Assembly (NCBI RefSeq): GCF_019458805.1 | Contig: NZ_JAIBOA010000008.1 | Location: forward strand, 124,001-188,000 | Reading direction: 5' to 3' | DNA length: 64,000 nt | Source: Actinomadura parmotrematis | GTDB lineage: Bacteria; Actinomycetota; Actinomycetes; Streptosporangiales; Streptosporangiaceae | In this document: piece by piece, positions 28,181 to 38,221 of the stretch | Numbering within the stretch: position 1 is the first letter of the stretch | Layout of the letters: each line of letters begins with the position of its first letter | Notes under the pieces: model-generated | Database searches by the model: none | What the model saw: the letters and a program-made list of their open reading frames with translations, nothing else | Told to the model about the DNA's origin: nothing | Program-made: the position numbers and the translations under genes

Positions 28181-31100
28181 ATGAGCGATGACGTGCTGGA
28201 ACGCTTCTCTCCGGCGACGCGCGCCTGGTTCACGGGGGCGTTCGCCGCGCCGACCGCCGCCCAGGCGGGGGCGTGGCGGTCGATCGCGGCGGGCGACAAC
28301 ACGCTGGTGGTCGCGCCGACCGGCTCGGGCAAGACGCTGTCGGCGTTCCTGTGGTCCCTGGACCGCCTGGCGACCGGCGCGCCGCCGGAGGACCCGCGGC
28401 ACCGCTGCCGCGTCCTGTACGTCTCGCCGCTGAAGGCGCTCGCGGTCGACGTCGAGCGCAACCTGCGCGCCCCGCTCACCGGCATCCGGCAGGCGGCGCG
28501 CCGCCTGGAGCTGCCCGAGCCGGACGTGCAGGTCGGCATCCGCTCCGGCGACACCCCCGCCGACGAGCGGCGCCGCCTCGCCGCCAAGCCGCCCGACATC
28601 CTCATCACCACGCCCGAGTCGCTGTTCCTGCTGCTCACCTCGCAGGCGCGCGAGGCGCTGCGCGGCGTGGAGACCGTCATCGTCGACGAGGTGCACGCCG
28701 TGGCGGGCACCAAGCGCGGCGCGCACCTGGCGCTCAGCCTGGAGCGCCTGGACGCGCTGCTGGAGCGGCCCGCGCAGCGCGTCGGGCTGTCGGCGACGGT
28801 CCGGCCGCCGGAGGAGATCGGCGCGTTCCTCGGCGGCGCGCGCCCGGCGGTCGTCGTGCAGCCGCCCTCGGACAAGGTCTTCGACCTCGACATCGTCGTG
28901 CCCGTCGAGGACATGGGCGAGATCGGCTCGTTCACCGACGACGCCGGCGACGCCGACCCGCGCCAGCGCAGCATCTGGCCGCACGTGGAGGACCGCCTCC
29001 TCGACCTCATCGAGGCGCACCGCTCCACCCTGGTCTTCGCCAACTCGCGGCGGCTCGCCGAGCGGCTCTGCGGCCGCCTGAACGAGCTGGCCTTCGAGCG
29101 CGCGGGCGGCGGCGCCGGCGAGCGCGGCGAGGGCGAGGGCCTCGCCCGCATCGGCGAGCGGGACGTGCGCCGCGCCGTCACACCGCCCTCCCCCGCGCAG
29201 GTCATGGCGCAGGCCGGGGCGCTGCGCGGCGTCCCCGCCGAGATCGCCCGCGCGCACCACGGGTCGGTGTCCAAGGAGGAGCGCGCCGTCATCGAGGACG
29301 CGCTGAAGCAGGGCCGCCTGCCCGCCGTCGTCGCGACCTCCAGCCTGGAGCTCGGCATCGACATGGGCGCGGTCGACCTCGTCGTGCAGGTCGAGTCGCC
29401 GCCGTCGGTGGCGAGCGGGCTGCAGCGCGTCGGCCGGGCCGGCCACCAGGTCGGCGCGGTGTCCAAGGGCGTGCTGTTCCCCAAGTACCGGGGCGACCTC
29501 GTGCAGACCGCCGTCGTCGCCGAGCGGATGCGCGACGGCCGCATCGAGGAGCTGCGCTACCCGCGCAACCCCCTGGACGTCCTTGCCCAGCAGATCGTCG
29601 CGATGGTCGCGATGGACGAGTGGGCGGTCGACGAGCTGGAGACGCTCGTCAAGCGCGCCGCCCCCTACGCGACGCTGCCGCGGTCGGCGCTGGAGGCCAC
29701 CCTCGACATGCTCGCGGGCCGCTACCCGAGCGACGAGTTCGGCGAGCTGCGGCCCCGCCTCGTCTGGGACCGCGTCGCGGGCGTGCTCCGCGAGCGGCCG
29801 GGCGCGCAGCGCCTCGCCGTCACCAGCGGCGGCACGATCCCCGACCGCGGCCTGTTCGGGGTGTTCCTCGCCGGCGAGAAGTCCTCGCGGGTCGGGGAGC
29901 TGGACGAGGAGATGGTCTACGAGTCGCGGGTCGGCGACGTGTTCGTGCTCGGCGCCTCGTCCTGGCGGATCGAGGACATCACCCCCGACCGCGTCCTGGT
30001 CTCCCCCGCCCCCGGCCAGCCCGGCAAGCTGCCGTTCTGGCACGGCGACGCGCTCGGCCGCCCCGTCGAGCTCGGCCGCGCCCTCGGCGCGTTCACCCGC
30101 GAGCTCGCCGAGCTGCCCGCCGAGGCCGGCCGCGCCCGCGCGGGCGCGGCGGGCCTGGACGGCTGGGCCGCCGCGAACCTGGTGTCCTACCTCGGCGAGC
30201 AGCGCGAGGCGACCGGCCACGTCCCCGACGACCGCACCCTCGTCGTCGAGCGGTTCCGCGACGAGCTCGGCGACTGGCGGATGGTCGTGCACTCCCCGCT
30301 CGGCGCCCGCGTGCACGCGCCCTGGGCCCTCGCGATCGCCGGGCGGCTGCGCGAGCGCTACGGCGTGGACGCCCAGTCCATGCACGCCGACGACGGCATC
30401 GTCCTCCGCATCCCCGACATGGACGAGCCGCCGAGCGTCGACCTCGCGGTGTTCGACGCCGAGGACGTCGAGCGGATCGTGGTGGACGAGCTCGGCGGGT
30501 CGGCGCTGTTCGCCGCCCGGTTCCGCGAGTGCGCCGCCCGGTCCCTGCTGCTGCCGCGCCGCCGCCCCGACCGGCGGACGCCGCTCTGGCAGCAGCGCCA
30601 GCGCGCCGCGCAGCTCCTCGGCGTCGCGAGCCGCTACCCCTCGTTCCCGATCGTGCTGGAGACGATGCGCGAGTGCCTCCAGGACGTGTTCGACGTCCCG
30701 GGCCTCGTGCAGGTCATGCGCGACCTGTCCGGCCGTAAGCTGCGGCTGGTCGAGGTCGAGACGCCGCAGCCGTCGCCGTACGCGCGGTCGCTGCTGTTCC
30801 ACTACGTCGGCGCGTTCATGTACGAGGGCGACTCGCCGCTCGCCGAGCGCCGGGCGCAGGCCCTCGCGCTCGACTCGGCGCTGCTCGCCGAGCTGCTCGG
30901 GCAGGCCGACCTGCGCGAGCTGCTCGACCCCGAGGTGATCACCGAGACGGAGCGGGAGCTGCAGCGCCTCGCCCCCGACCGCCGCGCCCGCGACCTGGAG
31001 GGCGCCGCCGACCTGCTGCGCGGCCTCGGCCCGCTCACCACCGGCGAGGTCGCCGAGCGCTCGGCCGAGCCGCCCGCGGCCTGGCTCGCCGAGCTGGAGG

Positions 31101-32809
31101 CGGCCCGCCGCGCCATCCGCGTCCGCATCGGCGGCGAGGAGCGCTGGTGCGCCATCGAGGACGCGGGGCGGCTCCGCGACGCGCTCGGCGCGCCGCTGCC
31201 GGTCGGCGTCCCGGAGGCGTTCCTGGAGATCGTCGACGATCCGCTGGGCGACCTGGTGTCCCGCCACGCCCGCACGCACGGCCCGTTCCGCGCCGCCGAC
31301 GCCGCGCTGCGGTTCGGGCTCGGCGCGGCGGTGGTGACCGAGACGCTGCGGCGCCTCGCCGCCGCGGGCCGCGTCGTCGAGGGCGAGTTCCTGCCCGCCT
31401 CGGCCGTCGCCGGGCCGCTCACGGGCGAGTGGTGCGACGCGGGCGTGCTGCGGACGCTGCGGCGCCGGTCCCTCGCCCGCCTCCGCGCCGAGGTCGAGCC
31501 GTCGCCGCCCGAGTCCCTCGGCCGGTTCCTGCCCGCCTGGCACGGCGTCGCGGGCGGCTCCCGGCTGCGCGGCATCGACGCGCTCGTGCAGGCGGTCGAG
31601 CAGCTCCAGGGCGCCGCGGTGCCGGCGTCGGCGCTGGAGTCGCTGATCCTGCCGTCCCGGATCGCCGGGTACACGCCCGCGCTGCTGGACGAGCTGACCT
31701 CGGCGGGCGAGGTCGTGTGGGCCGGGCAGGGCTCGCTGCCGGGCGGCGACGGCTGGGTGTCGCTCTACCTCGCCGACTCCGCGCCGCTGCTGATGCCCGC
31801 CCCCGCGGAGATCACCGTGACGCCCGTCCACCAGGCGATCCTGGACGCGCTGGACGGCGGCGGGGCGCTGTTCTTCCGCATGCTGTCCGACCGCGTCAAC
31901 GCCGCGGGCGTCACCGCCGGCGACGCCGACCTCCTCACCGCCCTGTGGGACCTGGTGTGGGCGGGCCTGCTCACCAACGACACCCTCGCGCCGCTCCGCT
32001 CGGCCCTCGGGTCGGGCCGCCCGGCGCACCGGTCGCGCTCGACGGCGCGGCGCGGCCGTCCCGTGCTGCCCTCGCGCACCGGCCCGCCGGCGGCGGCCGG
32101 GCGCTGGTGGCCGCTGCCCGAACGCGAGGGCACCGCGACGCTGCGCTCGCACGCGCTCGCCGAGGCGCTGCTGGAGCGCTACGGCATCGTCATCCGCGGC
32201 GCGGTCGCCGCCGAGCGGACGCCCGGCGGGTTCGCCGGCGTCTACCCGGTGCTGCGGGCGTTCGAGGAGAGCGGCCGGTGCCGCCGCGGCTACTTCGTGG
32301 AGGGCCTCGGCGCCGCCCAGTTCGCGCTGCCGGGCGCCGTCGACCGGCTGCGCGCGCTGCGCCCGGCCGAGCCCGCCGTCCCCGACGACCTGGCGGGCCT
32401 GTGGGAGGCGCCGGCGCAGCGCGCCGACGCGGGGCGCCGCGCGCTGGTCCTCGCCGCCGCCGACCCGGCCAACCCCTACGGCGCCGCGCTGCCCTGGCCG
32501 GAGCGTCCCGGCGAGTCCGCGAGCGGCCACAAGGCCGGGCGCAAGGCGGGCGCCCTCGTCGTCCTCGTCGACGGCCGCCTCGCCCTCTACGTCGAGCGCG
32601 GCGGGAAGACCCTGCTGACCTGGGGCGACGACATGGACACGCTGCGCCCGGCGGTGGACGCCCTGGCGCTCGCCGTCCGCGAGGGCGCCCTCGGCCGCCT
32701 CACCGTCGAGAAGGCCGACGGCGAGTCGATCAACGACTCGCCGCTCGCCGCCGCCCTGGAGTCCGCGGGCTTCCACCCCACCCCCCGGGGCCTCCGACTC
32801 CGCGCCTGA
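28181..32809 (+). CDS. lhr: Large ATP-dependent helicase Lhr
   Basis: Lhr is a 3'-to-5' SF2 helicase linked to DNA repair in mycobacteria. The 1542-residue protein has Walker A APTGSGKT (residues 45-52), DEVH box at 169-172, motif III 'GLSATVRP', and motif VI 'QRVGRAGHQ'. A winged-helix region and the long Lhr C-terminal domain with no known motif follow. Length matches full-length bacterial Lhr. ATG 28181 is preferred over an in-frame upstream ATG at 28127. GGGGG precedes it. A very long antisense open frame opposite this gene is a composition artefact. Confidence 0.96.
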   Translation: MSDDVLERFSPATRAWFTGAFAAPTAAQAGAWRSIAAGDNTLVVAPTGSGKTLSAFLWSLDRLATGAPPEDPRHRCRVLYVSPLKALAVDVERNLRAPLTGIRQAARRLELPEPDVQVGIRSGDTPADERRRLAAKPPDILITTPESLFLLLTSQAREALRGVETVIVDEVHAVAGTKRGAHLALSLERLDALLERPAQRVGLSATVRPPEEIGAFLGGARPAVVVQPPSDKVFDLDIVVPVEDMGEIGSFTDDAGDADPRQRSIWPHVEDRLLDLIEAHRSTLVFANSRRLAERLCGRLNELAFERAGGGAGERGEGEGLARIGERDVRRAVTPPSPAQVMAQAGALRGVPAEIARAHHGSVSKEERAVIEDALKQGRLPAVVATSSLELGIDMGAVDLVVQVESPPSVASGLQRVGRAGHQVGAVSKGVLFPKYRGDLVQTAVVAERMRDGRIEELRYPRNPLDVLAQQIVAMVAMDEWAVDELETLVKRAAPYATLPRSALEATLDMLAGRYPSDEFGELRPRLVWDRVAGVLRERPGAQRLAVTSGGTIPDRGLFGVFLAGEKSSRVGELDEEMVYESRVGDVFVLGASSWRIEDITPDRVLVSPAPGQPGKLPFWHGDALGRPVELGRALGAFTRELAELPAEAGRARAGAAGLDGWAAANLVSYLGEQREATGHVPDDRTLVVERFRDELGDWRMVVHSPLGARVHAPWALAIAGRLRERYGVDAQSMHADDGIVLRIPDMDEPPSVDLAVFDAEDVERIVVDELGGSALFAARFRECAARSLLLPRRRPDRRTPLWQQRQRAAQLLGVASRYPSFPIVLETMRECLQDVFDVPGLVQVMRDLSGRKLRLVEVETPQPSPYARSLLFHYVGAFMYEGDSPLAERRAQALALDSALLAELLGQADLRELLDPEVITETERELQRLAPDRRARDLEGAADLLRGLGPLTTGEVAERSAEPPAAWLAELEAARRAIRVRIGGEERWCAIEDAGRLRDALGAPLPVGVPEAFLEIVDDPLGDLVSRHARTHGPFRAADAALRFGLGAAVVTETLRRLAAAGRVVEGEFLPASAVAGPLTGEWCDAGVLRTLRRRSLARLRAEVEPSPPESLGRFLPAWHGVAGGSRLRGIDALVQAVEQLQGAAVPASALESLILPSRIAGYTPALLDELTSAGEVVWAGQGSLPGGDGWVSLYLADSAPLLMPAPAEITVTPVHQAILDALDGGGALFFRMLSDRVNAAGVTAGDADLLTALWDLVWAGLLTNDTLAPLRSALGSGRPAHRSRSTARRGRPVLPSRTGPPAAAGRWWPLPEREGTATLRSHALAEALLERYGIVIRGAVAAERTPGGFAGVYPVLRAFEESGRCRRGYFVEGLGAAQFALPGAVDRLRALRPAEPAVPDDLAGLWEAPAQRADAGRRALVLAAADPANPYGAALPWPERPGESASGHKAGRKAGALVVLVDGRLALYVERGGKTLLTWGDDMDTLRPAVDALALAVREGALGRLTVEKADGESINDSPLAAALESAGFHPTPRGLRLRA

Positions 32810-32832
32810 CCGCCCCGTCCCCGGCGGGGCGG
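32810..32832. terminator. Bidirectional hairpin between lhr and secA2
   Basis: CCGCCCCG (32810-32817) and CGGGGCGG (32825-32832) are perfect complements around a 7-base loop. It fills the gap between two convergent genes. Confidence 0.65.
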
Positions 32833-32833
32833 G

Positions 32834-35110
32834 TCAGCGCCTGCCGCGGCGGAACAGGGCGACGAGGCCCTTGAAGGCGCGCTCGTCGAGGCTGCCGAAC
32901 GGGTTGTCGTGGACGAGGTAGGTCCAGGTCGCCGACGGGCGGGTGAGGCCGGCGGCGTCCAGGTCGATGGCGCCGCCGGCGGCGGTGAGCTGCTCGAACG
33001 CCTTCACGCTGCGCTCGCGGGCCTGCACCGGCAGGCGCTTGCCCGCCGGGACGGCCTCGCGGTTGAACTCCACCAGCGGGTCGAGGCCCCGGCCGAGGGA
33101 GCGCAGGTGGATGCCCTCGCGCAGCTCGGCGAGGTAGGCCAGGTGGTCGGCCCACACGCGGTCGAGCTGGTAGAGGCAGACCTGCCGGGCGGCGTCCGCG
33201 ACGGCGTCCGCCCCGGCCTCCTCGACCAGCTCGGCGTGCTTGGCGGCGGCGTGCTCGGCCATGGTGCGGTCGCCGAGGTCGCCGTCCAGGACGCCGTCGC
33301 GCTCGGCGAGCAGCGCCGCCCGCTGCAGCCCGATCAGCCGGTTGTACCGCCAGGTGTTGCGGTGGATCTCCAGGTCGACGCCCTCGGCGACGCGCTGCGC
33401 GTGCCCGACGATCCAGTCGGCGCCCTTGTCCTCGACGAGGCCGTCGTCGCCGGCCGGCCCCTCGTACCGCTCGTCGGGCGCGTAGCGGGTCACCAGGTCG
33501 TCCTGGAGGCTGGCGAGGAACACTGACGCGCCCGGGTCGCCCTGGCGGCCGGCGCGGCCGCGCAGCTGGTCGTCCAGGCGGCTGGAGTGGTAGCGGCCGG
33601 TGCCGATGACCAGGAGGCCGCCGAGGTCCGCGACGCCGTCGCCCAGGCGGATGTCGGTGCCGCGCCCGGCGATCTGGGTGGACACGGTGATCGCGGCGCG
33701 CTCCCCCGCCCGCGCGATGATCGCGGCCTCCTCGGCGTCGTTCTTGGCGTTCAGCACGACCGGTTCCAGGCCCGCCCTGCGCAGCCGCCGGGCGAGGCGC
33801 TCGGACGCGGCGACGTCCTCGGTGCCGACGAGCACGGGGCGGCCGGTGGCGTGCGCCGCGGCGATCTGCTCGACGACCGCGACGTCCTTGTCGGTGGCGG
33901 TCGCGTACAGCCGGTCGGGCCGGTCGTCGCGGACGCACGGCCGGTTCGGCGGGACGACGGCGATCTCCAGCGCGTAGAACTCGCGGAGCTGGTCCGCGAC
34001 CGCCAGCGCGGTGCCGGTCATCCCGGCGCGGCGCGGGTAGCGGCCGATCAGCTCCTGCACGGTGAGGGAGTCGAGGATCTCGCCGCTCGGCGAGGACGCC
34101 AGCGCCTCCTTGGCCTCCACCGCCGCCTGCAGCCCGTCCGGCCAGCGCTGCAGCAGCGCGACCCGGCCCCGCGACTCGCTGATCAGCTTCACCGCGCCGT
34201 CGCGGACGATGTAGTCGACGTCGCGGTGCAGCAGCGCCTCGGCGTGCAGGGCGACGTTGACGGCGGTGAGGGCGTCCAGGTTCTCCGGCGCGTACAGGTC
34301 GATGCCGCCGAGGGCGCGCTCGACCTCGCGGGCGCCCGCCGCGGTGAGCTGGACGTTGCGGTTCTCGCCGTCGGTCGTGTAGTCGCGGCCGGCCCGCAGC
34401 CGCCGGGCGAGGTCGGCGTGGGCGGGGTCGGCGGCGTCGAGGTCGGTCGCGCCGGCGAGGACGAGCGGCACCATCGCCTCGTCCACCAGCACCGAGTCGG
34501 CCTCGTCGATCAGCGCGACCGACGGGGCGGGCTGCACCCGGTCGGCGGCGCCGGTGACGAGGCGGTCGCGCAGCAGGTCGAAGCCGACCTCGCTGACCGG
34601 CGCGTAGGCGACGTCGGCGGCGTAGGCGGCGCGGCGCTCCTCCGGGGTGGAGGACTGGCCGATCCAGCCGACGGTGACGCCGAGCAGGTCGTACAGGGGC
34701 CGCATCCACTCGGCGTCGCGGCGGGCGAGGTAGTCGTTGACCGACATCAGGTGGACGCGCTCGCCGCGCAGCGCGTACCCGGCGGCGGCGAGCGCGCCCG
34801 CGAGCGTCTTGCCCTCGCCGGTCGCCATCTCCGCGACGTGGCCCGACAGCAGCGCGAGCGTCCCGACGAGCTGGACGTCGAAGGGCCGCTCGCCGAGGGC
34901 GCGCTCGGCGGCCTCGCGGCCGAGCGCGCAGAACTCGGCGAGGTCCTCCTTCCCGCGCAGGGCGGCGGCCGCGGCCGTCAGCTCGGCGTCCGTCAGCTCC
35001 CGGACGCGGCCGGCGCGCTCGCCGGCCCGCGCGACGACGGCCTGGAAGGGCGCCAGGTCGGCGCTGCCCGGCCGCTGCACCAGGCGGCGGAACCGGTCAC
35101 GCAACGCCAT
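32834..35110 (-). CDS. secA2: Accessory preprotein translocase ATPase SecA2
   Basis: This 758-residue protein has the SecA motor core: Walker A 'MATGEGKT', 'MSVNDYLARRDAEWM', 'VALIDEADSVLVDEA', and 'TQIAGRGTDIRLGDGVADLGG'. It is shorter than housekeeping SecA1 (over 900 residues) and lacks the C-terminal zinc tail, as expected for actinobacterial SecA2. SecA2 exports a small set of proteins, often without classical signal peptides, through SecYEG. No other accessory Sec gene is nearby. Confidence 0.93.
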   Translation of the reverse strand: MALRDRFRRLVQRPGSADLAPFQAVVARAGERAGRVRELTDAELTAAAAALRGKEDLAEFCALGREAAERALGERPFDVQLVGTLALLSGHVAEMATGEGKTLAGALAAAGYALRGERVHLMSVNDYLARRDAEWMRPLYDLLGVTVGWIGQSSTPEERRAAYAADVAYAPVSEVGFDLLRDRLVTGAADRVQPAPSVALIDEADSVLVDEAMVPLVLAGATDLDAADPAHADLARRLRAGRDYTTDGENRNVQLTAAGAREVERALGGIDLYAPENLDALTAVNVALHAEALLHRDVDYIVRDGAVKLISESRGRVALLQRWPDGLQAAVEAKEALASSPSGEILDSLTVQELIGRYPRRAGMTGTALAVADQLREFYALEIAVVPPNRPCVRDDRPDRLYATATDKDVAVVEQIAAAHATGRPVLVGTEDVAASERLARRLRRAGLEPVVLNAKNDAEEAAIIARAGERAAITVSTQIAGRGTDIRLGDGVADLGGLLVIGTGRYHSSRLDDQLRGRAGRQGDPGASVFLASLQDDLVTRYAPDERYEGPAGDDGLVEDKGADWIVGHAQRVAEGVDLEIHRNTWRYNRLIGLQRAALLAERDGVLDGDLGDRTMAEHAAAKHAELVEEAGADAVADAARQVCLYQLDRVWADHLAYLAELREGIHLRSLGRGLDPLVEFNREAVPAGKRLPVQARERSVKAFEQLTAAGGAIDLDAAGLTRPSATWTYLVHDNPFGSLDERAFKGLVALFRRGRR

Positions 35111-35235
35111 CTCGGCACCTCCGATACTCGATCACGCATTCCCAACGGACCCGCGCGGCGGGCCGTTCCCCGCCGCGCCGGCCGTCTGCCGATCATGTAT
35201 ACCCGTGCCGGGGCGCCCCGGACCGCACCGGAGGC

Positions 35236-36243
35236 CTACCTCGCCTGCTGCTGAGCCCGGCGCCGCGGGCGGAGCAGGGCCGCCGCGGTGAGCAGCAGGC
35301 CGACGCCGCTCGCGGCGAGCGGCAGGACGGTGCGCAGCAGCGTGATCGTGAGGGCGCTGTCGCGGGACTTGTCGGCCAGGTCCGCGCGGACCTTCGGCGT
35401 CATCCGCAGGTCCATGTCGGCGGCGACGAGGGTGCCCCGGCCGCCGGGGCCGTGCAGGACGGTGGAGACCTTCTGGTGGCGGTCGACGGTGACGCCGGTG
35501 CGCGGGTCCACCCAGATGGTGACGTCGGCGGCGTAGTACCGGTCGGCGGGCACCGCGGCGTCCTCGCCGTGGCCGGCGGGCAGGCCGAGCAGCGAGCGCG
35601 GCATCGCCGGGACGGTGCCGACCTTGGTCGGCGGGACGTGCTGGACGAACCGGTAGGTCCGGATGCCCTCGACGGTGTCCTGCCCGGCGTAGCGGGCGGG
35701 CCAGGCGCGGCGGGTGCCGGAGTCGTACAGCGGGTAGTCGGCGCGGTCGACGCCGATCGGCCAGAACAGCCCGAGGCCCTCCTGCCGGACGCGGGTGTCG
35801 CCGTCGAGGGCGGCGCCGCAGCAAGTGGACAGCCGCCCGGTGCGGCGGTCGAAGGCGAACCGCTGGGTGGACAGGGTGACGCGGGTGCCGCGGTCGAGGT
35901 CCTCCAGCGCGGAGAAGGAGTCCCAGACGGCGGTGTCGCCGGTGCTGCTGCCGGGGGCGCCGCGGACGGTGCCGGTGTAGGTGAGGGTGGCGCCCCGGAC
36001 GGTCTTCAGGGCGCCCTGGTCGAAGTAGGTAGCGCCGGCCGCGACGAGCGTCGTCGTCTGGTAGATGTCGGTCGGGGCGACGATGAGCTGCGGGGCGATG
36101 TAGAAGCGCGTGAGCGGGCCGAGGGCGGTGAGGCAGACGCCGGCGGCGAGGAGGGCGCCGCGGCCGGGGCCGACGCGCAGCCGCCGGTCGGGGGCGGGCG
36201 CGGGGGGCGGGGGCAGGACGCCCGTCTGCTCGGATGCTGACAT
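35236..36243 (-). CDS. DUF3068 (PorA-family-like) membrane protein
   Basis: The 335-residue protein has an N-terminal membrane helix ('GALLAAGVCLTALGPLTRFY'), a large extracytoplasmic region with repeated beta-rich Tyr/Asp/Gly segments, and a C-terminal membrane helix followed by an Arg-rich tail. This is the DUF3068 architecture of actinobacteria. ATG 36243 has GGAGGG 5 bp upstream; the longer frame upstream is a low-complexity artefact. Two neighbouring Cys ('STCCGAA') are notable for an exported domain. Function unknown. Confidence 0.85.
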   Translation of the reverse strand: MSASEQTGVLPPPPAPAPDRRLRVGPGRGALLAAGVCLTALGPLTRFYIAPQLIVAPTDIYQTTTLVAAGATYFDQGALKTVRGATLTYTGTVRGAPGSSTGDTAVWDSFSALEDLDRGTRVTLSTQRFAFDRRTGRLSTCCGAALDGDTRVRQEGLGLFWPIGVDRADYPLYDSGTRRAWPARYAGQDTVEGIRTYRFVQHVPPTKVGTVPAMPRSLLGLPAGHGEDAAVPADRYYAADVTIWVDPRTGVTVDRHQKVSTVLHGPGGRGTLVAADMDLRMTPKVRADLADKSRDSALTITLLRTVLPLAASGVGLLLTAAALLRPRRRAQQQAR

Positions 36244-36593
36244 GGACCCTCCGGGGGTGGGACGGCAGGGACGATTCCTGGCCTCCCCCGAAAGCGGCCC
36301 GGGCCGCCGCGCACCGGACCGCCGCCGTGGCGGCCCGGCGGTCCCGCGACCCGTGCGTGCAGTATGTCCCGGGCGGGCCCGGCGCGCCATCGGTCTGATC
36401 GCCGGTTCCGGCCGCGCCGCCCGCCCCGCGCGTCCCGGCCGGCCCGTCCCGGGCGGGCCGGGACCGGGGGCCCGCAGGTCGGAGGCCGATCTCCTCCCTG
36501 GGGTGGATTCGCGCCGCCACCGATTCCTGGGATGATCCTGTGACACGGGGATGCGGCGGTCCGGGGAAAGGCCGCCGCGGAACGGGGTTCGCC
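36244..36593. other. 350-bp intergenic region upstream of DUF3068
   Basis: No conserved gene is seen. It contains an inverted repeat (36317-36324 with 36336-36343, arms GACCGCCG/CGGCGGTC, 11-base loop) that would lie in the leader of the DUF3068 message. Promoters for both directions must be here, but none is recognisable. Confidence 0.35.
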
Positions 36594-36725
36594 ATGATTG
36601 CCAAGACGCGCTACGAGGCCGCGCAGCGGCGCCGGCGCCGGATCATCAGCCGGACGGTCCTCGACCGCGCCCTCCAGGACGCGCGCCGCGACGCGCCCGC
36701 CGAGGCGGCCGAGCCGGCCAAGTAG
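36594..36725 (+). CDS. Small basic hypothetical protein
   Basis: A 43-residue frame, ATG 36594 to TAG, with a highly GC-biased third position and a basic helix-like N-terminus ('YEAAQRRRRRIISRTVLD'). I recognise no family. The ribosome site is weak (GGGG 8 bp upstream), and a longer frame from GTG 36540 is possible. It is convergent with the ROK gene at 36739. It may not be a real gene. Confidence 0.4.
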   Translation: MIAKTRYEAAQRRRRRIISRTVLDRALQDARRDAPAEAAEPAK

Positions 36726-36738
36726 GCCGCCGGGCGGG

Positions 36739-37956
36739 TCAAGCCCCGGCGGAGAACACCTCGTCGCGGGCCTGCTCCAGCGCGGCGTGCAGCGCGCCGC
36801 GCAGCACCGGCGCGCCGTCCACCTCGGTCACCTCGACGGTCGGCCGGGTCGGGGTGATGCGCCCGACGACGCGCTCGATGCGGGCGGCGAGGGGCCGGCC
36901 GCCGGCCCGCCCGAGCTGCCCGGACAGCACCACCAGGCCGGGGTCCAGGACGATGTTGACCGACGCGACGCCGTAGGCGATGCGGCTGGCGAGCTCGTCC
37001 AGGAAGGCGCCGCCGCCGTCCTCGTCGGCGGCCGCCGCCCGCACGCACTCGACGGCGGTCGGCTCGGCGACGCCGTGCCGGTGCGCGAGCTCGCGGACGG
37101 CGTCGGCGCCGACGAGCGAGCCGTAGCCGCCGGCGAGCGCCGGGATGCCCCAGCTGGTCGACTCGGTGACGCCCTCCGAGCGCGGCGCCGGGCGGGCGGT
37201 GCCGACGGCGAGCGGGACGCCGGGGACGGGCAGGTAGCCGATCTCGCCGGCGCCGCCCGAGCGGCCGCGGTGCAGCCGGCCGCCGATCGTGACCGACAGG
37301 CCGATGCCGCGGTCGAGCCAGACGAGCGCGAAGTCCTCCGCGCCCCGCGCGGCGCCGTAGGCGCGTTCGGCGAGCGCGGCGAGGTTGACGTCGTTCTCGA
37401 TGGTGACGGGGCGGCGCAGGTCGGTGCGGAGCGCGGCGAGGACGCCCTCGTGCCAGGCGGGCAGGTCGAACGCGAACTGCACGTCGCCCGAGCGGGGGTC
37501 GACGACGCCGGGGGTGCCGATGACGAAGGCGCTGAGCCGGTCGACGCCGACCTTGGCCGACCGGCACGCCTTGACCACGGCGCTGTGCACCAGTCTGACG
37601 GGGTTGTCGGATCCGTTCGGGTCGACGGTAACCTGGGCCGCGATACGCCCCGTGATGTCGGCGACGCCCGCGGTCACGCCCTTCGGGCCGACCTCCAGCC
37701 CGGCGACGTAGGCGCTGGACGGCACCACGGCGTACAGCGCGGCGTTCGGCCCGCGGCCGCCCGCCTGCGCGCCGACGACCTGGACCAGGCCGCGCTCCTC
37801 CAGCCGGGACAGCAACTGGGAGGCGGTGACCTTCGACAGCCCCGTGCGCTCCCCGATCTGGGCGCGGGTGAGCGGTCCCTGCCCCACGAGCAGGTCCAGC
37901 GCCGCGCGGTCGTTGAGCTCGCGCAGCAACCTCGGCGTCCCCGGCCGGTTGGCCAT
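36739..37956 (-). CDS. ROK-family transcriptional repressor (NagC/XylR type)
   Basis: The 405-residue protein has an N-terminal winged helix ('TRAQIGERTGLSKVTASQLL', about residues 30-50) followed by a ROK sugar-binding domain with 'ENDVNLAALAERAYG'. The ROK zinc-cysteine motif is not evident. It lies divergent from a sugar ABC importer and a GH3 hexosaminidase, so it is very likely their repressor, released by an amino sugar or related ligand. GAGGGG precedes ATG 37956. The 265-bp divergent region contains a palindromic operator candidate. Confidence 0.92.
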   Translation of the reverse strand: MANRPGTPRLLRELNDRAALDLLVGQGPLTRAQIGERTGLSKVTASQLLSRLEERGLVQVVGAQAGGRGPNAALYAVVPSSAYVAGLEVGPKGVTAGVADITGRIAAQVTVDPNGSDNPVRLVHSAVVKACRSAKVGVDRLSAFVIGTPGVVDPRSGDVQFAFDLPAWHEGVLAALRTDLRRPVTIENDVNLAALAERAYGAARGAEDFALVWLDRGIGLSVTIGGRLHRGRSGGAGEIGYLPVPGVPLAVGTARPAPRSEGVTESTSWGIPALAGGYGSLVGADAVRELAHRHGVAEPTAVECVRAAAADEDGGGAFLDELASRIAYGVASVNIVLDPGLVVLSGQLGRAGGRPLAARIERVVGRITPTRPTVEVTEVDGAPVLRGALHAALEQARDEVFSAGA

Positions 37957-37998
37957 GCCGCACCCCTCGAAGTCTCAATCCGCTAACGAGCGGTTTTG

Positions 37999-38017
37999 TT
38001 TAGGAAAGTTTCTTGTT
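37999..38017. promoter_or_regulatory. Putative ROK-repressor operator
   Basis: TTTAGGAAAGTTTCTTGTT is an imperfect palindrome centred on GGAAAGTTTC, in the form often seen for actinobacterial ROK regulators (TTAGGAAA-TTTCCTAA). Flanking CTAAC (37983) and GTTAG (38015) are complementary. The AT-rich stretch stands out in very GC-rich DNA and lies just upstream of the ROK start. Confidence 0.6.
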
Positions 38018-38221
38018 AGTTTACCCGCAAGCGCCCCGGCGCCCCTCCCCGAGGGGCCGGGAACGCGGCGCAGCAGCAGTACGCCAAGTGGCGAGCAGGG
38101 CGCCCGCGAGCGGTGCCGAGGACGAGATCGGGCATGGACCCCGACCCTAGAGGGTCGGGGCCGGGTCCGAAGGCACCGCGGGCCGGACGGCACGCGAGGC
38201 GATGCCGGAAAGGAACCCCCC

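Noticed and set aside
26792-32776. Nearly 2000-codon open frame antisense to lhr
   Set aside because: It is low-complexity Arg/Gly/Ala-rich, matches no family, and arises because stops are rare opposite GC3-biased codons.
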